NCBI GenBank assembly: GCA_018673215.1
Contig: JABHDE010000007.1
Location: 1 to 64,000 of the forward strand
DNA: 64,000 bases
Direction: 5' to 3'
DNA from: Formosa sp.
GTDB lineage: Bacteria; Bacteroidota; Bacteroidia; Flavobacteriales; Flavobacteriaceae
The position numbers and the translations under genes were made by a program. Below are positions 10,266 through 20,439 of the stretch, one piece after another. The notes under the pieces were generated by a model that did not search any database, was not told where the DNA came from, and worked only from the letters and a program-made list of their open reading frames with translations. Within the stretch, counting starts at the first letter, position 1; each line of letters begins with the position of its first letter.

Positions 10266-10691
10266 ATGAGTCCAACTAAAGACCAAATTATAAAGGCTGC
10301 AACTGCGGCTTGCAAAGACACCTTAATGGAAACCCTTAACATTGAGTTCGTTGATGCAGGAGAAGACTTTGTCATTGCTAAAATGCCTGTCGATAAACGC
10401 GTATATCAACCAGACGGGGTACTACACGGAGGCGCCACAGCTGCTCTCGCTGAAACCGTTGGAAGTTTTGCTGCGCATATTTTTTTGGATACTAAAAACT
10501 ATTTTGTAAGAGGTATTGATATTTCTGCCAACCATATCAAGAGTGTGAAAAAAGGTTTTGTATATGCCAAAGCAACCTTTATACATAGAGGAAGAACCAT
10601 GCAAATTTTTAATATTGAGGTGACCGATGATCAAAACCAATTGGTGTCTTCTTGTAAACTCACTACTGTTTCACTTCCTAAAGAACGCTAA
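10266..10691 (+). CDS. PaaI/hotdog-fold thioesterase; candidate DHNA-CoA thioesterase
   Basis: 141 aa; QPDGVLHGGATAALAETVGSFAA; 3 bp upstream of menF. Confidence 0.85.
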   Translation: MSPTKDQIIKAATAACKDTLMETLNIEFVDAGEDFVIAKMPVDKRVYQPDGVLHGGATAALAETVGSFAAHIFLDTKNYFVRGIDISANHIKSVKKGFVYAKATFIHRGRTMQIFNIEVTDDQNQLVSSCKLTTVSLPKER

Positions 10692-10694
10692 AAG

Positions 10695-11807
10695 ATGAAT
10701 TCGACTGATTTTTTTGATCACATCAATACAGCGATTCAATCAAAAAAACCCTTTATAATTTTTTCTAAACCAGAGAGTCATTCTGTAAAAGCTTATATTC
10801 AAAGAAGTACAGAGACTCACATTATTAAGGATTATTCTGAAAGCGGGTTTGTGTTTGCACCTTTTGATTCTACAAAAGACAGTTACTACATTCCTTTAGA
10901 AAATTCGATAGTGATTGACGTTAAACAACCAGACTTTAAAGTTTCTTCTCAACAAAGTTCGTTACGTTCAACTGATGCTACTAACAATCATTTGCAACTT
11001 GTTTCAAAAGCGATTGATGAAATCAATGCAACAGATTTGGAAAAGGTCGTTCTTTCAAGAGAATTTAAATTCAATTTAGAATTTTCGAATCCGCTTGATA
11101 TTTTTAAAAAGTTAGCCCAAAACTACATTTCAGCGTTTACCTATTGTTGGTTTCACCCTGAAACAGGATTTTGGTTAGGAGCTTCACCTGAGAGCCTTTT
11201 AAAAGTAGAGGGAAAAATAGTATCCACAATGGCACTAGCGGGAACTCAAGTTTTCAAATCTTCTGATAAAGTTGAATGGGATTCAAAAAATATTGAAGAA
11301 CATACCTTTGTTACAGATTATCTAATCGAAGTCTTAACAGATTATCTAGATTTTATTAAAATCTCAGGACCTAACACATTCAAAGCGGGTGATTTATTAC
11401 ATCTTCAAACGCTTATTACTGGACGCTTAAAATCGACTCATCATAGCCTAAGTCAGCTCTTAAAGGCAATGCACCCTACACCAGCCGTTGGGGGGTCACC
11501 TAGAACTAAAGCATTGGAATTTATTAAATCACAGGAGTCTTATGATAGAAAGTTTTATGCTGGTTTTTTTGGTGAATTGAATATCCCTTCAGATCCTACT
11601 TTTAGAAATTCTAAACGAAATATTGAAAACAGAGCCTATCAAACTGTTCGTAAATCGACTCAACTTGCTGTAAATTTACGTTGTATGCAACTAAAAGATA
11701 ATCTTGCAATTCTTTACAGTGGAGGAGGGATTACTAAAGATTCTGACCCTCACAAAGAATGTAAAGAAACAGAAAACAAAATTCAAACCATAAAAAAGGT
11801 ACTCTAA
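10695..11807 (+). CDS. menF: Isochorismate synthase
   Basis: Chorismate-binding enzyme motifs: KVVLSREF, ASPESLLKVEG, LHPTPAVGG-like MHPTPAVGGSPR, YAGFFGELN. Confidence 0.92.
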   Translation: MNSTDFFDHINTAIQSKKPFIIFSKPESHSVKAYIQRSTETHIIKDYSESGFVFAPFDSTKDSYYIPLENSIVIDVKQPDFKVSSQQSSLRSTDATNNHLQLVSKAIDEINATDLEKVVLSREFKFNLEFSNPLDIFKKLAQNYISAFTYCWFHPETGFWLGASPESLLKVEGKIVSTMALAGTQVFKSSDKVEWDSKNIEEHTFVTDYLIEVLTDYLDFIKISGPNTFKAGDLLHLQTLITGRLKSTHHSLSQLLKAMHPTPAVGGSPRTKALEFIKSQESYDRKFYAGFFGELNIPSDPTFRNSKRNIENRAYQTVRKSTQLAVNLRCMQLKDNLAILYSGGGITKDSDPHKECKETENKIQTIKKVL

Positions 11808-11874
11808 ACCTTTAGGAAATATTTATTATTTCATTTCAATTTAAACCCTAAAAATTAAATAACTTTGTGGGTGA

Positions 11875-13554
11875 ATGATACAGTCAAAACAGCCCTTAGC
11901 GCAATCGATAATCCAACTTTGTAAAAGCTACCATGTTCAGCATATTGTAATCTCTCCAGGGAGTCGAAATGCTCCCTTGACTATCGGCTTTACCAACCAT
12001 GATTTTTTTGATTGTTATAGTATAGTCGATGAACGTTCTGCTGGATTTTTTGCATTAGGTATGGCACAGCAACTCCAACAACCGGTGGCCTTGGTATGTA
12101 CCTCAGGAAGCGCCTTGGTTAATTATTATCCTGCGGTGACCGAAGCTTTTTATAGCCGTATCCCATTGGTTGTAATTTCTGCAGACCGTCCAGAACACCT
12201 TATCAATATTGGGGACGGACAGACCATTACTCAACCCCATGTTTTTGGTTCGCATATTTTGTACGAAGCCAACCTAAAAGAACATTTTAAAAAGTCTTTT
12301 TTAAAAGCGATTAAAAATAATGATTCCCTTATTGAAAAGGCACTTCAGGTTTCAAAATCAGAGCGAGGCCCTGTTCACATAAATGTTCCTTTCTCGGAAC
12401 CCTTATACGAAACCATAGAAGAATTTACATCCAAAACAAATCCGATCAAATCTAAAACAAATAAATCTTCTTTTTTACTTTCAAAAACAGATTTTAAAAA
12501 GTGGCAGTCTTCCAAGAGAAAAATGATATTGGTAGGAGTGAACCCACCGGATAGTGTAAAGGAAATTTATTTGAAATTCATTGCAGAAGACCCCTCAATA
12601 ATTGTGCTTACAGAAACAACATCAAACCTACACCATCCGAATTTTTTTGCCAGTATCGATCAATTAATTACCCCTTTGGATGCAACGGATTTTGAGGCAC
12701 TTCAGCCAGATTTATTACTCACATTTGGAGGAATGATTGTGTCTAAAAAAATCAAAACATTTTTACGAACCAATCCTCCAAAAACACATTGGCATATAGA
12801 TGAGGTTATTGCAAATGACACCTTTTTTTGTTTGACAAAACACTTTAAATGCACCGTCAATACGTTTTTTGAACAACTCCATAGCTCCACTAATTCATAC
12901 CTAGTAAGCACTTATTTTGAAACATGTAACCATGTCAAAACTCGCCGACTCCAAAAACATTCGAAATATCTAAAATCGATACCCTTCAGTGATTTTAAAG
13001 CCTTTGACTGTATTCTGAAACAGATGCCAAACAACTATATGTTACAGTCAAGTAATAGCTCTACAATCCGATATTTGCAGTTGTTTGATCTCAACCCAAC
13101 CTTGACCGTTTTTTGCAATCGGGGTACGAGTGGTATTGATGGTTCTACTAGTACCGCTGTTGGGGCTGCGCTTATTTCAGAAAAACCTACGGTTTTTATC
13201 ACGGGAGATTTAAGTTTTTTCTACGATAGTAATGCATTATGGAATAATTACATCCCTTCAAATTTTCGCATTATTATTATCAATAATAGGGGTGGAGGCA
13301 TTTTTAGAATTTTACCAGGAAATAAAGATTCTGAGAATTTCAGCACGTTTGTAGAAACCAATCATTTACTCACTGCCGAACCAATTGCTAATCTATTTGA
13401 TTTGGAGTATGTTTTTGCGAATTCAGAAAAAGAATTAGAATTGAAATTAAAAAGCTTTTATAAACAAAGTTTGCGTCCAAAAATATTAGAAGTATTTACA
13501 CCCTCTTCAGAAAACGATCGAATTTTACTTTCTTACTTCGATTTCATCAAATAA
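11875..13554 (+). CDS. menD: SEPHCHC synthase
   Basis: SPGSRNAPLTIGF, DERSAGFFALGMAQ, NRGTSGIDGSTSTAVGAA, NNRGGGIFRILPG. Confidence 0.96.
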   Translation: MIQSKQPLAQSIIQLCKSYHVQHIVISPGSRNAPLTIGFTNHDFFDCYSIVDERSAGFFALGMAQQLQQPVALVCTSGSALVNYYPAVTEAFYSRIPLVVISADRPEHLINIGDGQTITQPHVFGSHILYEANLKEHFKKSFLKAIKNNDSLIEKALQVSKSERGPVHINVPFSEPLYETIEEFTSKTNPIKSKTNKSSFLLSKTDFKKWQSSKRKMILVGVNPPDSVKEIYLKFIAEDPSIIVLTETTSNLHHPNFFASIDQLITPLDATDFEALQPDLLLTFGGMIVSKKIKTFLRTNPPKTHWHIDEVIANDTFFCLTKHFKCTVNTFFEQLHSSTNSYLVSTYFETCNHVKTRRLQKHSKYLKSIPFSDFKAFDCILKQMPNNYMLQSSNSSTIRYLQLFDLNPTLTVFCNRGTSGIDGSTSTAVGAALISEKPTVFITGDLSFFYDSNALWNNYIPSNFRIIIINNRGGGIFRILPGNKDSENFSTFVETNHLLTAEPIANLFDLEYVFANSEKELELKLKSFYKQSLRPKILEVFTPSSENDRILLSYFDFIK

Positions 13555-13656
13555 CATTTGTTTACTTTCTTCTGTGACTTTTTTATAATTAAGGTGTCTT
13601 AATAAATGAAAGGTGTTTATTGCATCTTACCGAATCTATTTAAAATAAACCTCATT

Positions 13657-13998
13657 ATGAATGCAAGAGAAAAACTTATTGTAAAGTACATTAGTGATTT
13701 AAGAGAGAAGTGCAACATAAATCCAGATATGGATTTGCTAAAAAAAGTGACCATAGGGTGTGGTCCAGCAATTTATAATTCAGACTCTAGCACGATTTCA
13801 GGTACAAATGAATCAGAACTAATTACGGTGCGAAATAAATTTCTAATCAAAAAACTAGGACTGTCAACTGATGACAAACTAAACGAAGGTATTGATGCTG
13901 TTATTGAACAGTACGGACGCTCAAACCGTCATAAATACCGCGCAGTGTTTTATTACTTATTAGTAAAGCGTTTTGGAAAAGAATCGGTGTATGAATAG
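13657..13998 (+). CDS. DUF2853-like small protein
   Basis: Ca. 113 aa from internal ATG (MNAREKLIVKYISDL); RSNRHKYRAVFYYLLVKRFGKESVY. The ORF track start at 13606 probably over-extends. Confidence 0.75.
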   Translation: MNAREKLIVKYISDLREKCNINPDMDLLKKVTIGCGPAIYNSDSSTISGTNESELITVRNKFLIKKLGLSTDDKLNEGIDAVIEQYGRSNRHKYRAVFYYLLVKRFGKESVYE

Positions 13999-14019
13999 TC
14001 GATTTTAAACATTAATTCA

Positions 14020-14049
14020 GTGGCACAATTTGTTGTGTCGCTTTTTTTA
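14020..14049 (+). terminator. Probable terminator after the DUF2853-like gene
   Basis: GTGGCACAA-TTTG-TTGTGTCGC stem with G-T pairs plus T-run. Confidence 0.6.
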
Positions 14050-14081
14050 TTTTCTCCCTCTATTATCCGTACCTTTGTGGC

Positions 14082-14918
14082 ATGATACACATAGGAGACT
14101 ACAATAAGCTTACAATTCTGCGAGATACAGAACCAGGATTGTTTTTGGGAGATGACGAAGATCAAGAAGTCTTACTGCCCAACCGTTATGTTCCCAAAGA
14201 ATTTGAAATCGATGATAAAATCGAGGTCTTTGTCTATTTAGACAATGAAGAACGCCTCGTTGCGGTGACAGATCATCCGTATATCAAAAAAGGTGAATTT
14301 GCCCTGTTGCGTTGTAATAACGTTACCGATATCGGTGCCTTTCTCGATTGGGGACTTGTAAAAGAATTATTCTGTCCTTTTAGAGAACAAGCATTTCCTA
14401 TGAAAGCAGGAGGTTGGTATTTGGTTTATTGTTATTTAGACGAAGCTTCGGAACGTTTAGTGGCATCGAGTAAAACAAATCGTTTTCTTGACAACAAAGA
14501 ATTGACAGTTCAGGCCTTCGACGAAGTCGACTTGATCGTATCCCACCCGTCCGATTTAGGAATGAATGTGATAGTTAATAAAACCCATTTAGGGTTAATT
14601 TTCAATCAAGATTTATTTAAAGATATTAGTGTAGGAGATAAACTCAAGGGAATCGTTAAGAAAATTCGACCAGGAAATAAATTAGACATTACTCTAGAGA
14701 AAATTGGCTATAGAAATATAGAGCCAAATTCACAATCAATATTAGAGTTTTTAGAGAACAACGAGGACGGATGTTTAAAGCTCACAGATAAATCCTCACC
14801 AGAAGATATTAAATCCACCGTTCAAATGAGCAAGAAAAGTTTTAAAAAAGCGGTTGGAACACTTTACAAACAACGTCGCATCCGTATCGAAAAGGATGGG
14901 ATTTATTTAACAACCTAA
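14082..14918 (+). CDS. S1-like RNA-binding protein (CvfB family)
   Basis: GDYNKLTILRDTEPGLFLGD, VTDIGAFLDWGLVKELFCPFREQ, winged-helix C-terminus. Confidence 0.88.
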   Translation: MIHIGDYNKLTILRDTEPGLFLGDDEDQEVLLPNRYVPKEFEIDDKIEVFVYLDNEERLVAVTDHPYIKKGEFALLRCNNVTDIGAFLDWGLVKELFCPFREQAFPMKAGGWYLVYCYLDEASERLVASSKTNRFLDNKELTVQAFDEVDLIVSHPSDLGMNVIVNKTHLGLIFNQDLFKDISVGDKLKGIVKKIRPGNKLDITLEKIGYRNIEPNSQSILEFLENNEDGCLKLTDKSSPEDIKSTVQMSKKSFKKAVGTLYKQRRIRIEKDGIYLTT

Positions 14919-14930
14919 AACCGACACCTT

Positions 14931-15770
14931 ATGCAGAGTATCGAATGGAAAACTGTTAAAGAATACGAAGATATTACCTATAAAAAATGCAATGGCGTCG
15001 CTCGTATTGCATTTAACCGTCCAGATGTAAGGAATGCATTCAGACCTAAAACAACACTTGAGTTATATCAAGCGTTTTATGATGCTAATGAAGATACAAG
15101 TATCGGCGTAGTATTGTTAAGTGCGGAAGGTCCCTCTTCCAAAGATGGTGTCTATTCATTTTGTAGTGGCGGCGATCAAAAAGCTCGAGGGCATGAAGGC
15201 TATGTTGGCGATGATGGCTATCACCGATTAAATATATTAGAAGTACAACGCCTTATTCGGTTTATGCCAAAAGCAGTTATTGCTGTTGTTCCAGGTTGGG
15301 CAGTGGGTGGAGGTCATAGCTTACACGTTATTTGCGATTTAACCTTGGCAAGTAAAGAACACGCGATTTTCAAACAAACCGATGCCGATGTTACCAGTTT
15401 CGATGGCGGCTATGGTTCGGCATATTTAGCAAAAATGGTCGGTCAGAAAAAAGCTCGTGAAATTTTCTTCTTAGGCAGAAATTACAATGCACAAGAAGCC
15501 TACGATATGGGAATGGTTAATGCGGTAATTCCCCACAAGGATTTAGAATCAACAGCTTATGAGTGGGCACAAGAAATTTTAGAAAAGTCGCCTATATCCA
15601 TTAAAATGCTCAAGTTTGCAATGAATCTTACCGATGATGGTATGGTTGGACAACAAGTTTTTGCAGGAGAAGCCACACGACTTGCCTATATGACTGATGA
15701 AGCTAAAGAAGGTCGTGATGCCTTTTTGGAAAAGCGAAAGCCTAACTTCGAAAAAAAATGGATTCCATAA
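14931..15770 (+). CDS. menB: 1,4-dihydroxy-2-naphthoyl-CoA synthase
   Basis: CSGGDQKARG, VAVVPGWAVGGGHSLHVICDLTLAS, TDADVTSFDGGYGSAYLA. Confidence 0.97.
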   Translation: MQSIEWKTVKEYEDITYKKCNGVARIAFNRPDVRNAFRPKTTLELYQAFYDANEDTSIGVVLLSAEGPSSKDGVYSFCSGGDQKARGHEGYVGDDGYHRLNILEVQRLIRFMPKAVIAVVPGWAVGGGHSLHVICDLTLASKEHAIFKQTDADVTSFDGGYGSAYLAKMVGQKKAREIFFLGRNYNAQEAYDMGMVNAVIPHKDLESTAYEWAQEILEKSPISIKMLKFAMNLTDDGMVGQQVFAGEATRLAYMTDEAKEGRDAFLEKRKPNFEKKWIP

Positions 15771-15771
15771 T

Positions 15772-16668
15772 ATGAAACAATTTGGATCATGGATTTCCGC
15801 CTGTAGATTAAGAACACTCCCTTTATCAATTTCTGGAGCAATTGTAGGTTCTGGAATTGCATATTCAAGAGAGCTTTTCGACGGTCCGATATTTGCTTTG
15901 ACAATTCTTACAACTCTAAGTTTACAAATTTTATCAAACCTCGCCAACGATTACGGAGATGGAGTTAAAGGTACTGATAACGAACACCGTATTGGGCCAG
16001 AACGCGCCTTGCAAAGTGGGGTCATCAGCCCTATTCAAATGCGTAATGCCATTATTTTCAATATTATACTGTGCCTTGTTTTGGTAGTTAGTTTGATTTA
16101 TACCGCCTTCGGAGCGGAGCAGTTTTTAACGTCTTTTGTATTTATAGTTCTTGGAATTTTAGCGATAATTGCTGCAATAAAATACACTGTTGGATCTTCT
16201 GCTTATGGTTACAAAGCACTGGGCGATATCATGGTGTTTTTGTTTTTTGGATGGTTGAGTGTGTTAGGCACCTATTTTTTGTATTCAAAACAAATCGATT
16301 TTTCGATGCTCTTGCCCGCAAGTAGCATTGGACTCTTGAGCGCTGGAGTCCTTAACTTAAATAATATGCGTGATATAGAATCTGACAAGCTTTCTAAAAA
16401 ACATACTTTAGCTAGCTATTTTGGGCTTAAACGTGCTAAATTATACCACCAACTTCTAATCGTGGCTAGTATGTTTTTAATAGCGATTTATTCGGCTTTA
16501 ACAATAAATAGCTCCATCTATATAGTATTTATTGCTTTCGTACCATTTTTAGTACATCTGAACGTTGTTCGTAAAGTTAAATCGCCCGTAGAGTACGACC
16601 CACAGCTAAAAGTTTTGGCTTTGTCAACTGTAGTCTTAGCGATTCTTTTTTGCGTTTCACTTTTATAG
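15772..16668 (+). CDS. menA: 1,4-dihydroxy-2-naphthoate polyprenyltransferase
   Basis: ATG at 15772 (MKQFGSWISACRLRTLPLS); NDYGDGVKGTDNEHRIGPERALQSG, NNMRDIESD. Confidence 0.95.
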   Translation: MKQFGSWISACRLRTLPLSISGAIVGSGIAYSRELFDGPIFALTILTTLSLQILSNLANDYGDGVKGTDNEHRIGPERALQSGVISPIQMRNAIIFNIILCLVLVVSLIYTAFGAEQFLTSFVFIVLGILAIIAAIKYTVGSSAYGYKALGDIMVFLFFGWLSVLGTYFLYSKQIDFSMLLPASSIGLLSAGVLNLNNMRDIESDKLSKKHTLASYFGLKRAKLYHQLLIVASMFLIAIYSALTINSSIYIVFIAFVPFLVHLNVVRKVKSPVEYDPQLKVLALSTVVLAILFCVSLL

Positions 16669-16709
16669 AGGTTATGCAATAATTTTGTAATTTTAAATAA
16701 AAAATTAAA

Positions 16710-17387
16710 ATGACGATTCAATTTTTAGGTCACGCCAGTCTACTTCTTACGATTGATGAAATCAATATTCTTGTAGATCCTTTTATTTCAGCAAACCCCA
16801 AAGCGTCTCATATTGTTTTTGAGGATATAAAAGCCGATTATATTTTATTAACCCATGCCCATCAGGATCATATTTTAGATGCGGAGGTGATTGCAAAACG
16901 TTGTGGTGCCACCATTGTGTCTAACTTTGAGATTGTCTCTTACTACCAGAAAAAGGGACTCAATGGACACCCGATGAATCATGGGGGCAGTTGGGAATTT
17001 GATTTTGGAACAGTCAAATACGTTAATGCTATTCATACCTCTTCATTTCCAGATGGAACTTATGGGGGGCAACCAGGTGGATTTATTATTAAGGCAGCAC
17101 AAAAAACTATATATATTGCAGGAGATACTGCCTTGACTTATGATATGAAATTGATTCCGCTTCAATTTAAATTAGATTTAGCAATTCTTCCTATTGGAGA
17201 TAATTTTACAATGGGAGTAGAGGATGCTTTACTTGCGAGTGAATTTCTTGAATGTGATAAAATTTTAGGTTACCACTTTGATACTTTTGGATATATCGAG
17301 ATTGACCACCAAAAATCTGTACAAACATTTTTTGAAAAAGATAAAGACCTTATGCTACTTGCAATTGGTGAATCCTTAACTCTGTAG
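16710..17387 (+). CDS. UPF0173-type metal-dependent hydrolase (metallo-beta-lactamase fold)
   Basis: LLTHAHQDHILDAEVIAKR, GQPGGFII, IAGDTALTYDM. Confidence 0.92.
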   Translation: MTIQFLGHASLLLTIDEINILVDPFISANPKASHIVFEDIKADYILLTHAHQDHILDAEVIAKRCGATIVSNFEIVSYYQKKGLNGHPMNHGGSWEFDFGTVKYVNAIHTSSFPDGTYGGQPGGFIIKAAQKTIYIAGDTALTYDMKLIPLQFKLDLAILPIGDNFTMGVEDALLASEFLECDKILGYHFDTFGYIEIDHQKSVQTFFEKDKDLMLLAIGESLTL

Positions 17388-18422
17388 ATGCAAGCAAAAT
17401 ATTTCAAATACCAGTTAGAATTTAAACAAGCTAGTGGTACCTCTAGAGGGGTATTAACTTATAAGGACACCTGGTTTATTCAACTTGAACACGATTCAGT
17501 TGAAGGCATTGGTGAGTGTGGTATGTTTAGAGGGTTGAGCATTGATGATCGCATTGATTTTGAAACCAAATTAGCGTGGACTTGTCAAAATATTAACTTA
17601 GGACTTAATGCATTGTTGGATAATTTGATTGAATTCCCATCTATTCAGTTTGGATTGGAAATGGCGTTTAAGTCGTTTTACCAAAAAGATTCGTTTGAAT
17701 TATTTCCATCTAAATTCACAAAAGGTAAAGATTCAATCCCCATAAACGGATTGATTTGGATGGGAGACAAGTCTTTTATGAAACAACAAATCAAAGACAA
17801 ACTTTCGACCGGCTTCACTTGTATAAAACTTAAAATTGGGTCGATCGATTTTGAGAAAGAATTAGAGCTTCTCAAATCCATACGACAAGAATTCGGTTCA
17901 GAAACCATAGAAATTCGAGTAGATGCCAATGGTGCTTTTATGCCAAATGAAGCTTTAGAAAAACTAAAACTCCTTTCAGATTATAATTTACATTCTATAG
18001 AACAACCAATTCAACAGGGGCAGCTTCACGAAATGGCGCACTTGTGTGCAGAGACGCCACTGCCAATAGCTTTGGATGAAGAATTAATAGGTGTATTTTC
18101 TGTAACAAAAAAGGATTTATTGCTACAAACTATCAAGCCTCAGTATATTATCCTAAAACCGACTTTAGTTGGAGGATTTAAAGGCAGTCAAGAATGGATT
18201 GACCTCGCCGAATCCATTAATATTGGTTGGTGGGTGACCAGTGCCTTGGAAAGTAATATTGGACTGAATGCGATTGCACAGTGGACTTATACGTTAAAGA
18301 GTCCACTCCCTCAAGGCTTGGGAACAGGAAGGCTGTTTTCCAATAACATTCAAGCTCCTTTAGCAGTCGATTCGGGGAAATTATTTTATGATTCAAAAAC
18401 AAAGTGGAATTTAAAATTTTAA
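17388..18422 (+). CDS. menC: o-succinylbenzoate synthase (enolase superfamily)
   Basis: IKLKIGSIDF, IRVDANGAF, SIEQPIQQGQ, IALDEELIG; in the men cluster. Confidence 0.92.
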   Translation: MQAKYFKYQLEFKQASGTSRGVLTYKDTWFIQLEHDSVEGIGECGMFRGLSIDDRIDFETKLAWTCQNINLGLNALLDNLIEFPSIQFGLEMAFKSFYQKDSFELFPSKFTKGKDSIPINGLIWMGDKSFMKQQIKDKLSTGFTCIKLKIGSIDFEKELELLKSIRQEFGSETIEIRVDANGAFMPNEALEKLKLLSDYNLHSIEQPIQQGQLHEMAHLCAETPLPIALDEELIGVFSVTKKDLLLQTIKPQYIILKPTLVGGFKGSQEWIDLAESINIGWWVTSALESNIGLNAIAQWTYTLKSPLPQGLGTGRLFSNNIQAPLAVDSGKLFYDSKTKWNLKF

Positions 18423-18425
18423 TTT

Positions 18426-19370
18426 ATGTATATCAAACAAGCATTTAACTTTAATCACGACTGGTGGCTCTATATTGCTGGTTTAGCAATCATTGTTATA
18501 GCAGTTGTTCTTGGACAAATACCATATACAATAATTTTAATCGCAAAAGCTACTGAAGCCGGTTTGGATCTTCAAAATCTCAATTTAAGCCAAACCATGG
18601 GATTAATTGATTCTAATTTGAATCTATTTCTCATGTTACTGTCTTTTGCAGCAGGTTTTTTAGGGGTCTTTTTTGTAGCCAAAACACTCCATCGCCAATC
18701 GATTCGAAGTCTAACGACCTCTCGATTAAAAATAGATTGGAGACGTTTTTGGTTTGCTTTTTTATTTTGGGGAATTATTTCAAGTGGATTGGTGTTGGTG
18801 GACCATTATTTATCCCCTGAAAATTATGTATTTAATTTTAAACTAGTGCCATTTCTGATTTTGGCAGCCATTGCCATTTTGTTGGTGCCGCTTCAAACAA
18901 GTTTTGAAGAATATCTATTTAGAGGGTATTTGATGCAAGGTATAGGTGTGTTATGTAGAAATAGATGGGTGCCTTTAATTTTCACTTCTGTTTTGTTTGG
19001 ACTCCTTCATATTGCCAATCCAGAAATCGAGAAAATTGGTTACGTATTGTTGGTACATTACATTGGAACAGGGTTCTTTTTAGGAATTATAACGCTAATG
19101 GATGAGGGCTTAGAATTGGCCTTAGGGTTTCATGCTGCTAACAACTTGTTTACGGCGCTCTTGGTTACTGCAGATTGGACGGCGTTTCAAACCAATTCGG
19201 TTCTTAGAGATGTATCAGATCCAGATATTGGGTCGACAGAAATATTTGCATCGGTTCTTATTATATATCCTATTCTGATTTTTGTTTTTGCTAAAGTCTA
19301 TAAATGGAACAACTGGAAAGATAAGTTAACAGGACCAGTAACTAATAATGAGTTTTTAAAAACAAACTAA
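18426..19370 (+). CDS. CPBP family intramembrane metalloprotease
   Basis: FEEYLFRGYLMQG, FGLLHIANPE, GFHAANNLF. Confidence 0.9.
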   Translation: MYIKQAFNFNHDWWLYIAGLAIIVIAVVLGQIPYTIILIAKATEAGLDLQNLNLSQTMGLIDSNLNLFLMLLSFAAGFLGVFFVAKTLHRQSIRSLTTSRLKIDWRRFWFAFLFWGIISSGLVLVDHYLSPENYVFNFKLVPFLILAAIAILLVPLQTSFEEYLFRGYLMQGIGVLCRNRWVPLIFTSVLFGLLHIANPEIEKIGYVLLVHYIGTGFFLGIITLMDEGLELALGFHAANNLFTALLVTADWTAFQTNSVLRDVSDPDIGSTEIFASVLIIYPILIFVFAKVYKWNNWKDKLTGPVTNNEFLKTN

Positions 19371-19377
19371 AAAGTAA

Positions 19378-20439
19378 TTGAATCAAAACAATTCATATAA
19401 ACACCCACATAGTGCCTTTAAGTTGGAAGGTGTGTTTTATGATAGGATAGGGCTTTCAAGTCTTGCCAAACGATTGATATCTAAGGGAGAAGACTATCAA
19501 GTTTCTTTAGGTGTTTTTATAGCGCAATGGATAGATTCAAGTCCTGAAATTTCATTACAAACTTCTGGCTCAACTGGGTCGCCTAAAACGGTTTTAATGT
19601 CCAAGCAAGCGATGGTGAATTCAGCCATAGCCACTGGTAAATATTTTAAATTAAACCCAGGTAATTCAGCCTTGTCTTGCCTGCCGTTTGAATACATCGC
19701 AGCTAAAATGATGTTTGTTAGAGCCTATGTTTTAGGGTTGGAATTGGATTGCATACTTCCCAGCTCAAACCCCTTTGAAACCGTTTCAAAAAACTATGAT
19801 TTTTGTGCGATGGTTCCCCTGCAATTAGAAAATTCTATCGATTATTTACATCACATTAAAACACTGATTGTAGGAGGTACAAAGCTTTCGAAAGCTTTGA
19901 AATATAAACTCACAAAATCACCATCTACTATTTATGAAACTTTTGGGATGACAGAAACGGTCTCACATATTGCAGTTAAAAACATAAGTAAATCTTCTTC
20001 TTTTTTTGAGGGATTACCTTCTGTTTCAATTGAGATAGATAATCGAAACTGCCTAAAGATCTACGCACCTCATTTAGTTTCAAACCCAATTCAAACAAAC
20101 GATATTGTAAAACTTAATTCCAGCACTTCATTTGAATGGATTGGTCGATATGACACAATTATAAATTCGGGAGGAATAAAAATAGCTCCTGAACAATTGG
20201 AACAAAAACTGGAAGGTTTTATTAAAGAACGGTTTTTTATTAGCTCTCAAAAAGACAATACTTTAGGAGAAATTGTTGTTATAATAATAGAACGATCAGT
20301 TCCCTATGAGACTTTAAATTTTGAAATCTTAGAGCCGAGGAGACGTCCTAAACGAATTTATTATGTGGACATGTTTAAGGAAACTGTTTCTGGGAAAATC
20401 AAACGTCAAGAAACATTTGATTTAATTAAACCTGAATAA
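19378..20439 (+). CDS. menE: AMP-binding o-succinylbenzoate-CoA ligase (short form)
   Basis: TSGSTGSPKTVLMSKQAM, ETFGMTETVSHIA, ETVSGKIKRQETF; TTG start; in the men cluster. Confidence 0.88.
   Translation: MNQNNSYKHPHSAFKLEGVFYDRIGLSSLAKRLISKGEDYQVSLGVFIAQWIDSSPEISLQTSGSTGSPKTVLMSKQAMVNSAIATGKYFKLNPGNSALSCLPFEYIAAKMMFVRAYVLGLELDCILPSSNPFETVSKNYDFCAMVPLQLENSIDYLHHIKTLIVGGTKLSKALKYKLTKSPSTIYETFGMTETVSHIAVKNISKSSSFFEGLPSVSIEIDNRNCLKIYAPHLVSNPIQTNDIVKLNSSTSFEWIGRYDTIINSGGIKIAPEQLEQKLEGFIKERFFISSQKDNTLGEIVVIIIERSVPYETLNFEILEPRRRPKRIYYVDMFKETVSGKIKRQETFDLIKPE

Noticed and set aside
15579-15947. Antisense 122 aa ORF across the menB/menA junction
   Set aside because: Covers the ends of two confidently assigned genes; composition is not protein-like.
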